Below are positions 58,383-64,000 of a stretch of DNA of 64,000 nt, piece after piece. Under the pieces are notes generated by a model. It saw only the letters and a program-made list of their open reading frames with translations. It did no database searches and was not told the origin of the DNA. This DNA is from Rufibacter glacialis (lineage in GTDB: Bacteria > Bacteroidota > Bacteroidia > Cytophagales > Hymenobacteraceae): positions 496,001-560,000 of the forward strand of contig NZ_VKKZ01000020.1 in NCBI RefSeq assembly GCF_008271745.1, written 5' to 3'. The stretch's first letter is position 1; each line of letters opens with the position of its first letter. A program made the translations under genes and the position numbers.

Positions 58383-59513
58383 CTATCCTTTGAAAAAGGC
58401 GACCACGGCTTCGGCAATAAAGGCTTGCTGCTCCTCGGTTAGTTCAGTGTGCATGGGCAGGGAAATCACGGTGTGGCACAAGCCTTCCGAAATGGGGAAG
58501 TCACCCGCTTTGTAGCCCAGGTACGCGTAGGCCTCATGCAGGTGCAGCGGTACCGGGTAATACACCATGCTGGGAATCCCCTTCTCCTGCAGATAGGCTT
58601 TCAAGGCGTCGCGCTGTTCTGCCGGCACCTGAAGGGTGTACTGGTGGAATACGTGGCTGCTGTAGGGGGCCAGGGCCGGAATCCTGATGTGGGGCACTTC
58701 CGCGAAATAAGCGTCATAAACGCCCGCGGCTTTCTGGCGCCGGAAGATAAAGTCGTCCAGATGGGTAAGTTTCACATCCAGCAAAGCTGCCTGAAGTGTG
58801 TCTAGCCTGGAATTCACGCCTACGCGGGAATAGTGGTATTTCTTATGCTGCCCGTGGTTAGCGATCTGCTGCAAGGTAGCGGCCAGGTCAATATCCTGGG
58901 TAAAGATGGCGCCGCCGTCGCCCATGCAGCCTAAATTCTTGGACGGAAAGAACGAGGTGGTGCCAATGTGCCCAATGGTACCGGCCAAAGAGGTGGCGCC
59001 TTGCGCATCTACGTATTGGGCCCCAATGGCCTGGGCGTTGTCTTCAATTACGAACATCTCCTGGGCAATGGCCAAGTCCATGATTTCCTCCATAGGGGCG
59101 CACTGCCCAAACAAATGCACGGGCATGATGGCCACGGTTTTCTCGGTCACGGCCAATCTGGCTTTGGCGGGATCCAGGCAGAAGGTATCAGGCAACACAT
59201 CCACAAACACCGGCTTCAATCCCAGCAAGGCAATCACCTCGGCGGTAGCCACGTAGTTGAAGGCCGGCACGATCACTTCGCCCCCGGCGGGCAGGTCCAG
59301 GGCCATCAAAGCGATCTGCAAAGCATCAGTGCCGTTGGCGCAGGGAATCACGTGGGGTACCTGCAAGTAGTGCGCTAAATTCTGGGCGAAGGTTTTGACC
59401 TGGGGACCGTTGATGAAAGCGGTGCTCTCCACCACCGCCTGCATGGCGGCATCAATCTGCGGTTTAAGGCGCTGGTACTGACCTTTCAGGTCAACCATCT
59501 GGAGCTGGTTCAT
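58383..59513 (-). CDS. DegT/DnrJ/EryC1/StrS-family sugar aminotransferase
   Basis: A PLP enzyme of 376 residues that transfers an amino group to a keto-sugar nucleotide. PLP-binding Lys is K192 (SFFPSKNLGCMGDGG), with GTDALQIALMAL and the IEDNAQAIGA aspartate (about 158) of the same family. Homologues include WbpE, which works after WbpB. The gene opens the minus-strand set with the dehydrogenase and methyltransferase, and a -7 box (59531-59538) lies just upstream of its ATG. Confidence 0.93.
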   Translation of the reverse strand: MNQLQMVDLKGQYQRLKPQIDAAMQAVVESTAFINGPQVKTFAQNLAHYLQVPHVIPCANGTDALQIALMALDLPAGGEVIVPAFNYVATAEVIALLGLKPVFVDVLPDTFCLDPAKARLAVTEKTVAIMPVHLFGQCAPMEEIMDLAIAQEMFVIEDNAQAIGAQYVDAQGATSLAGTIGHIGTTSFFPSKNLGCMGDGGAIFTQDIDLAATLQQIANHGQHKKYHYSRVGVNSRLDTLQAALLDVKLTHLDDFIFRRQKAAGVYDAYFAEVPHIRIPALAPYSSHVFHQYTLQVPAEQRDALKAYLQEKGIPSMVYYPVPLHLHEAYAYLGYKAGDFPISEGLCHTVISLPMHTELTEEQQAFIAEAVVAFFKG

Positions 59514-59530
59514 GGGTTCAGTTGAAAAGA

Positions 59531-59538
59531 CAAATATA
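59531..59538 (-). promoter_or_regulatory. Bacteroidota -7 box for the aminotransferase operon
   Basis: CAAATATA on the plus strand reads TATATTTG on the minus strand, a full match to TAnnTTTG. The leader to the ATG at 59513 is about 10-17 bases. The -33 site is not obvious. Confidence 0.55.
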
Positions 59539-59760
59539 GGCAGTTGAATTGGTTTACCGGCGAAGGTAGCGGCAGTTATTGCGCCTGGGAAAAGAGCCCG
59601 GTGCTGTAACGGGAATCTAAAAAAAACCCAATGATAAACCGTCCTAAACCGGCCTCATATTCGTTTTGTAACATTTTAAAGAACCATTCGTTCAAGAAGT
59701 CTGAAAACTGCGTATTTATACACGTTGAGTGCGTATTTTTTTTAACCCAACCTACAAACT

Positions 59761-60618
59761 ATGAAAATGCCAAATTTCCTTCAGAAACACACGTTTGTGT
59801 ATGCGGCTACTTTTTCACTGGCCTTTGTGCAGCTGGCCTGCAGTAAAACAGAGAAAACCGACACCAAAACCACCACTACTACCACTACCACCACCAAAGA
59901 CCAGGCCTATGATGACTACAAGAACTATGTCACCACCCTGGAGTCTGATGTGGAACGGGGTTGGGATTCCACTGCTACGGATGCGGACCAACGCATGACC
60001 CAATGGAAAAACGACTATGAAACCCGCCGGAATGCCCTGTCACAGTACGAGGCTGATTTTGACGATAACCAGCGCAAGGAATATGCGGAACTTGAGACCC
60101 GCTACAACACCGCCTGGGCTACCCGTGAGCAACAGTACAACACTTGGCGTCAGACTCACCAGGGAGCGGGCATGGCAGCCGGAGACTCTACCAAACGAGC
60201 CTCCTTCTCATTAGACGGGAACAAAATCCCTACCTACACCGCCACTGACATCAGAAGAGCCTATGAAGACTTTGTGGCCCACGTGGAAACAAACAAATCT
60301 GGGTTCAGCAACAGTGACTGGCGGCTCGTAGAGAAATACTGGAACCAACTGGATGACCGCAAAAATGCCATCCAGAGCCAGTTAACTGACAAAGACAAGT
60401 GGGAGATCGCGAAAGCGAAAACCAAATACGTGACCATGAAAAACGCTAACAAAGCGGGCAACACCGCCTCTAAAATTGGTTCAGACGTGAAAGAGGTAGG
60501 CAAAGACGTGTCTAACAGCAAAGTAGGCGAAGCCACCAAAGACGCTGGGAAAGCTGTTGGAAACACTGCCAAGAAAGCCGGCCAAAAGGTAGGCGAGGTA
60601 GTGAAAGACGATAACTAG
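59761..60618 (+). CDS. Low-complexity lipoprotein with Thr tract and basic helical tail
   Basis: The 285-residue protein has a signal peptide ending VQLAC-S (C27). After that comes KTEKTDTK and nine consecutive threonines, written in the DNA as an alternation of ACC and ACT codons. The middle (about 45-190) is a charged coiled-coil-like region with repeated tryptophans spaced to suggest helical repeats. The tail (about 215-285) has repeats such as KEVGKDVSNSKVGEATKDAGKAVG, like LEA/apolipoprotein-type helices. I recognise no family. It is probably a stress- or envelope-associated lipoprotein. The ATG at 59761 and one two codons later are both possible. Confidence 0.75.
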   Translation: MKMPNFLQKHTFVYAATFSLAFVQLACSKTEKTDTKTTTTTTTTTKDQAYDDYKNYVTTLESDVERGWDSTATDADQRMTQWKNDYETRRNALSQYEADFDDNQRKEYAELETRYNTAWATREQQYNTWRQTHQGAGMAAGDSTKRASFSLDGNKIPTYTATDIRRAYEDFVAHVETNKSGFSNSDWRLVEKYWNQLDDRKNAIQSQLTDKDKWEIAKAKTKYVTMKNANKAGNTASKIGSDVKEVGKDVSNSKVGEATKDAGKAVGNTAKKAGQKVGEVVKDDN

Positions 60619-60645
60619 TCCCTCTTTTGTCTTCCCCTTCAAAGT

Positions 60646-60672
60646 AAAAGCCCCTCCTGGTGAGGGGCTTTT
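60646..60672. terminator. Bidirectional terminator after the Thr-tract lipoprotein
   Basis: AAAAGCCCCTC (60646-60656) and GAGGGGCTTTT (60662-60672), a perfect 11-bp stem with a 5-base loop, between convergent genes. The T-run CTTTTCTGTG follows on the plus strand. Confidence 0.92.
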
Positions 60673-60683
60673 CTGTGTCTGAA

Positions 60684-60719
60684 GGTTTTTGGGCAATTTT
60701 CAGAAAAGAAGCCCCAAAC
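60684..60719. repeat. Dispersed palindromic element, copy 22
   Basis: GTTTTTGGGC (60685-60694) against GCCCCAAAC (60711-60719), core AATTTTCAGAAAAGAA. It ends four bases before the glycosyltransferase stop codon. Confidence 0.6.
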
Positions 60720-60722
60720 AAA

Positions 60723-61613
60723 TCAGCGACGCAGGTACTGGGCCAGGAGCAAAAGACGATAAAGGTCAAAAAACCAAAGGTTTGGGTATTGAGAGGTAAG
60801 GTTCCGCTGGAGGATCGGGAAGAGCCATTGCTTGCTCTTCACCAGCCATCTGGATAACCCTTTTCTTTCCAAGGCATGGTAAGCCTGGAACAACCTGGAA
60901 TTCTCCCCTACCTGAAACCGTTGGTGTAGCACCACCAGGTTCTGCAGTGCTTGCTGCGTTTTCAGTAGGTAAACCTCATTGGGCTCCACCCCCAGATGCC
61001 ATACCGGGTTTTCCAGGTGTTTTACAGGAATATGCTGGTTTTGAAGGCGCCAGGCGAAAAGAGTGTCTTCGTACCCATACCCGGTGATCTCCAGCTTAGG
61101 AAAATGCTCCAGGAAAAGGGCCCGGGGCACCAGAAGATTGCTGGCGAACACCCGCTCATACGGAAACTTCTGCCGCACGGCGGCAGGCGCTTCTTCCCGG
61201 GCTTTGCCGTACACCCAGCGCAAAGAAGTTCCGGCGGAAGGCCTTTCCTCAGCATAACTTACCCCTCCTACCACCACGGCCTCGGCCGGTTGTTCAAGGT
61301 ACCTGCGCAGGAAATCTGGGTGTACGGGCAGCACATCGCTGTCCAGGAAAAGAAGGTGCGGGTAGGTAGCGGCCTGGGCCAGCAGATGCCTGATCTGGGA
61401 CCGGCCTACGTTTTGGGACAGTTCCTGGTATATCACCCCGGAAAGGCCAATGAGGTGACGGTTCTGGTCTTTGGTGGCCTGGGCAGACCCATCGTCAAAT
61501 ACCAGAATTTCAACGGGGCCAGGCAGAGAGGTGGCTTCCTGGCGCAAAGCCTGCACCAAAGCCCCCACGGGCTGGTTATAAACGGGGATTAAGATGGATA
61601 GCTCAAATGCCAT
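60723..61613 (-). CDS. GT2 glycosyltransferase
   Basis: The 296-residue enzyme starts [20 protein letters not shown], with VEILVFDDGS, LLFLDSDVLPVHPDFL (DxD) and ITGYGYEDTLFAWRLQNQ at the acceptor site. This fits the chondroitin-polymerase-like branch of GT2. Its ATG lies 11 bases inside the 3' end of ftsE on the same strand, so the two genes are coupled. The sugar is not known. Confidence 0.88.
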   Translation of the reverse strand: MAFELSILIPVYNQPVGALVQALRQEATSLPGPVEILVFDDGSAQATKDQNRHLIGLSGVIYQELSQNVGRSQIRHLLAQAATYPHLLFLDSDVLPVHPDFLRRYLEQPAEAVVVGGVSYAEERPSAGTSLRWVYGKAREEAPAAVRQKFPYERVFASNLLVPRALFLEHFPKLEITGYGYEDTLFAWRLQNQHIPVKHLENPVWHLGVEPNEVYLLKTQQALQNLVVLHQRFQVGENSRLFQAYHALERKGLSRWLVKSKQWLFPILQRNLTSQYPNLWFFDLYRLLLLAQYLRR

Positions 61614-62313
61614 CTATGAGCGTGAACTCTTCGCGGGCAGAATCCAGTACCCTACCCCGCTCGCACTTGAGGATGCGGCGTGGGTAACGTTTCAAAATGT
61701 GGTGGTTGTGGGTAGCCATAAGCACGGCCGTTCCGCTGTTGTTGATCTCCTGGAACAGGTCCATGATGCCATGGGTCACATCAGGGTCCAGGTTACCGGT
61801 GGGTTCATCTGCGAACAGGATCAAGGGCTCATTGAGGAGAGCCCGGGCAATCACCACGCGCTGCTGCTCCCCCCCTGAAAGCTGGTGCGGCATTTTGTTC
61901 GCCACGGAATCAAGGCCCACGCGCATCAACACCTCAGAGATCCGGTTCTTGATCCGGGACTTGTCGTTCCAGCCGGTGGCTTTCAAAACGAACCGGAGGT
62001 TATCGGCTACGCTGCGGTCAAACAGCAACTGGAAGTCCTGGAAGACAATGCCAATCTTGCGGCGCAGGAAAGGCACCTGGTTCCAGGTAAGGGACTGGAT
62101 GCTGAACCCCGCCACCTGGGCCGTGCCTACTTTCAGGGGTAGGTCGCCGTAGAGGGTTTTCAGGAGAGAGCTTTTTCCGCTCCCCGTGCGCCCTACCAGG
62201 TACACGAATTCGTCTTTTTCAATAGAGAAACTGACCTCGCTCAAGATGGTGTTCACATCCTGGAAGATGGAAACCTTGTGCAGCAGGACCACTGGGTTAG
62301 ACGAAAATTCCAT
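61603..62313 (-). CDS. ftsE: Cell-division ABC transporter ATPase FtsE
   Basis: FtsE is the ATPase that drives FtsX-dependent activation of septal hydrolases. The 236-residue protein has Walker [10 protein letters not shown] (41-49), Q-loop FQDFQLLF (91-98), signature LSGGEQ (145-150), Walker [11 protein letters not shown] (164-173) and an H-loop ATHNHH. The N-terminus ([12 protein letters not shown]) and length match FtsE rather than a LolD-type lipoprotein exporter, but those are close relatives. It is followed by an overlapping glycosyltransferase instead of ftsX, which lies near 11.3 kb. Confidence 0.88.
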   Translation of the reverse strand: MEFSSNPVVLLHKVSIFQDVNTILSEVSFSIEKDEFVYLVGRTGSGKSSLLKTLYGDLPLKVGTAQVAGFSIQSLTWNQVPFLRRKIGIVFQDFQLLFDRSVADNLRFVLKATGWNDKSRIKNRISEVLMRVGLDSVANKMPHQLSGGEQQRVVIARALLNEPLILFADEPTGNLDPDVTHGIMDLFQEINNSGTAVLMATHNHHILKRYPRRILKCERGRVLDSAREEFTLIDGI

Positions 62314-62418
62314 AGAGAGTAATTGTAGACACCGGCCTCAGGAAACCGGTACCAAGGTTAAGCCAATAGTAAAAGATAAAAGCGCAAAAAATGACCCCGG
62401 GAAGACCAGCCGACGTGG

Positions 62419-62622
62419 TTAGATCTCCAGTTTCTGGAGTTTCCCAAAGTCAAGGCCGGCAATGACCGCGGCCAGGGCCTCTTCTTTGTTTTCCAGGCCG
62501 TAGCGGTCCAGGTTCTTCAAAGGACGATCGGCCCGGAAATAGGCAATCAGCACGAAGTTCTCATCGCGCAGCTGAATATAATCCGGAATCTTGGCCTTGC
62601 CTTTTACTTTTATAATGTACAC
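62419..62622 (-). CDS. Small conserved-looking protein, unknown
   Basis: The 67-residue protein starts at a GTG (complement of 62620-62622) and reads as one beta-rich unit: YIIKVKGKAKIPDYIQLRD, then ENFVLIAYFRADRPLKNLDR, then a helical end EEALAAVIAGLDFGKLQKLEI. The even, domain-like composition and codon use typical of real genes here support expression. No family is recognised. It lies directly downstream of the fructose-6-phosphate aldolase gene and is separated from it only by a repeat-filled junction. Confidence 0.65.
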   Translation of the reverse strand: MYIIKVKGKAKIPDYIQLRDENFVLIAYFRADRPLKNLDRYGLENKEEALAAVIAGLDFGKLQKLEI

Positions 62623-62630
62623 CTTCTTTC

Positions 62631-62710
62631 AATTAGGAATTAGGAATTAAGAATTAGGAATGGTTTGCGCCATTTTTAATTCTTAATTCCTAATTCTAAA
62701 TTCTTAATTA
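62631..62710. repeat. AATTAAGAATT hairpin unit between fsa and the small gene
   Basis: Perfect inverted arms GGAATTAAGAATTA (62643-62656) and TAATTCTTAATTCC (62677-62690), with further units AATTAGG outside and ATGG/CCAT inside. It occupies nearly the whole 90-base gap; its outer edge adjoins the fsa stop codon. Confidence 0.9.
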
Positions 62711-62712
62711 AG

Positions 62713-63369
62713 TTACGCGTTCGCTTTCTTGTGGTCTGCCAGGAATTTGGCCAGGCCGCTGTCGGTGAGGGGGTGGTTCAAAAGACCGGTAATCACGTTC
62801 AACGGACACGTCACCACATCGGCACCAATCTCGGCGCATTTCACCAGGTGCATCACGTGTCTCACGGAGGCGGCTAACACCTCTGTCGCGAAACCGTAGT
62901 TCTGGTAGATGTTCACGATCTGGTCAATCAGGTCCAGGCCATCGGTCCCGATATCATCTAAACGGCCCACAAACGGGGAAACGTACGTAGCTCCGGCTTT
63001 GGCGGCCAGCAAAGCCTGCCCTGCAGAGAAAATCAGCGTGCAGTTGGTCTTGATGCCTTTGTCTGTGAAATATTTGATGGCTTTTACGCCGTCCTTCGTC
63101 ATAGGAACCTTTACCACAATGTTGGGGTGCAGCTGGGCCAGCTCCTCTCCTTCTTTCACCATGGTCTCAAAATCAGTAGCAATCACCTCCGCGCTGATGT
63201 CTCCGTCCACGATCTCACAGATGGCTTTGTAGTGCTTCATGACGTTGTCATAGCCTACTATGCCTTCTTTGGCCATAAGAGAGGGGTTGGTAGTCACACC
63301 ATCCAGAATGCCTAAATCATGGGCTTCCCGAATTTCGTTAAGGTTGGCGGTATCAATGAAAAATTTCAT
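62713..63369 (-). CDS. fsa: Fructose-6-phosphate aldolase (transaldolase family)
   Basis: A class I aldolase of 218 residues with the MipB/TalC motif set: [24 protein letters not shown], the Schiff-base K87 in [12 protein letters not shown], and [26 protein letters not shown]. Length matches the short form, which either cleaves fructose 6-phosphate to dihydroxyacetone and glyceraldehyde 3-phosphate or acts as a transaldolase. The sequence does not decide between these. A -7 box (63391-63398) stands upstream. Confidence 0.9.
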   Translation of the reverse strand: MKFFIDTANLNEIREAHDLGILDGVTTNPSLMAKEGIVGYDNVMKHYKAICEIVDGDISAEVIATDFETMVKEGEELAQLHPNIVVKVPMTKDGVKAIKYFTDKGIKTNCTLIFSAGQALLAAKAGATYVSPFVGRLDDIGTDGLDLIDQIVNIYQNYGFATEVLAASVRHVMHLVKCAEIGADVVTCPLNVITGLLNHPLTDSGLAKFLADHKKANA

Positions 63370-63390
63370 AGCTCAATTGGGTTTGAAACA

Positions 63391-63398
63391 CAAATCTA
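63391..63398 (-). promoter_or_regulatory. Bacteroidota -7 box for fsa
   Basis: CAAATCTA on the plus strand reads TAGATTTG on the minus strand. It lies 22 bases before the fsa ATG. The spacer 63399-63628 shows no other gene. Confidence 0.5.
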
Positions 63399-63628
63399 GT
63401 TCAATCTGCCTTAAAACCGAACCCGGGGAGGAAGTATTTTCAATGCCCTCTGGCACCTTAAAAGAAGCCTTCAAAGTGGAAAGCAGACTCTGAATGGTGG
63501 CAATGGTCCTGGTTACCCAAAGTAACGGACAACCGGTTGGGAACCGATCTTAAAGGCAACCTAGAATGAAACCTCTAGTTCACCAAGAAGGGGCTTCAGG
63601 GCAAATTAAAAGTAAAAGGTAAAATTGG

Positions 63629-64000
63629 CTACGGCTGGGCTTCTTTTAATTGCAGAAAGAAGGTGGTTCCTATGCCTTCCTGGCTTTCCAGCCAAATTTT
63701 GCCTTTATGTAAGTCCACGATCTGCTTCACAATGAATAGACCTAATCCCGTGGTGTTTTCTCCCTCAGTACCTTGGCGGTTTGCTTTGGTGAACTTATCA
63801 AAGATACTTCCTTGCAATTCTTCGGGGATGCCAATGCCGTTGTCACGCACTTGCAGTAGTACTTTCTTGTTTTCCTTTTTTAAGGAAATGGTTACTTGTC
63901 CACCCGGTTTGGTAAATTTCACCGCATTGGAGATTAGGTTCTCCAGGGCCCTGGTGAACTTTTCCCTATTGATAAGCAAGAAGAGAGGAGTCTCTGAAGG
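63629..64000 (-). CDS. Histidine kinase ATPase domain, N-terminus beyond the window edge
   Basis: The visible 123 residues are the C-terminal GHKL ATPase domain: LENLISNAVKFTKPGG (N-box), VRDNGIGIPEELQGSIFDKF (G1-box) and TTGLGLFIVKQIVDLHKGKIW (G2-box), then SQEGIGTTFFLQLKEAQP. The frame stays open through the right edge of the window, with FLLINREKFTRAL continuing upstream, so the apparent start at 63979 is an internal TTG. Sensor and HisKA domains are outside the window. Confidence 0.9.
   Translation of the reverse strand, partial: PSETPLFLLINREKFTRALENLISNAVKFTKPGGQVTISLKKENKKVLLQVRDNGIGIPEELQGSIFDKFTKANRQGTEGENTTGLGLFIVKQIVDLHKGKIWLESQEGIGTTFFLQLKEAQP

Noticed and set aside
59631-59846. 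Separate 71-residue gene upstream of the Thr-tract lipoprotein
   Set aside because: It overlaps the signal peptide of the better-supported lipoprotein gene and has no features.

Overview
The window looks like chromosomal DNA of a Bacteroidota bacterium, most likely Hymenobacteraceae (Rufibacter/Nibribacter/Pontibacter-like). The genus is an inference. The evidence is a secreted protein with a gliding-motility/type IX secretion C-terminal domain, -7 promoter boxes of the TAnnTTTG type, few Shine-Dalgarno sites, the order ftsX-DUF3098-uppP-truB-ribF, a 1,553-residue TamB, Rcp1-like response regulators, and a moderately GC-rich base composition. No rRNA, tRNA, CRISPR array, insertion sequence or prophage was recognised.

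Layout. 1-6.2 kb: a truncated nucleoside-recognition membrane protein, a dgcN-dgcA pair (D-glutamate/dipeptide metabolism), an M14 zinc carboxypeptidase and tsaD, all on the minus strand. 6.2-15.4 kb: tamB, then an envelope/housekeeping run of ftsX, DUF3098, uppP, truB and ribF, then a small membrane protein. 15.5-17.4 kb: both subunits of a 3-oxoacid CoA-transferase, separated by a gene for a 23S-rRNA-intervening-sequence four-helix protein set between inverted low-complexity repeats. 17.7-19.2 kb: a GNAT-nitrilase fusion. 19.3-28.8 kb: a surface-polysaccharide locus with a Wzz-like protein, a Wzx flippase, four glycosyltransferases and two polymerase/ligase-type membrane proteins. 29-33.5 kb: the coupled set hisS-hutH-T9SS protein. 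33.8-40.2 kb: acyltransferase, ybaB, glycosyltransferase, pspC, a TPR lipoprotein, pdhB and a small lipoprotein.

40.3-47.0 kb: a methyltransferase, then a phosphorelay island of two related histidine kinases, two stand-alone receivers (one lacking its phospho-acceptor Asp) and a five-module hybrid kinase. 47.1-50.7 kb: DinB-like protein, guanine deaminase, an oil-body-associated-family lipoprotein and ffh. 51-62.3 kb: a second surface-glycan region (glycosyltransferases, polysaccharide deacetylase, second flippase, DegT aminotransferase, Gfo/Idh/MocA dehydrogenase, methyltransferase), ending in a glycosyltransferase overlapping ftsE. 62.4-64 kb: a small unknown gene, fructose-6-phosphate aldolase and a truncated histidine kinase.

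Two features cut across the genes. (1) A family of roughly 36-40 bp degenerate palindromes occurs about 20 times, mostly between genes but apparently also inside reading frames. (2) Several gene junctions are filled end to end by units whose edges are inverted, short-period low-complexity repeats. At least one edge of each unit touches or overlaps a stop codon (dgcA, scoA, guaD, ffh, Gfo/Idh, fsa). One unit carries the four-helix gene, another a lipoprotein gene. These are the best candidates for undescribed structure here.
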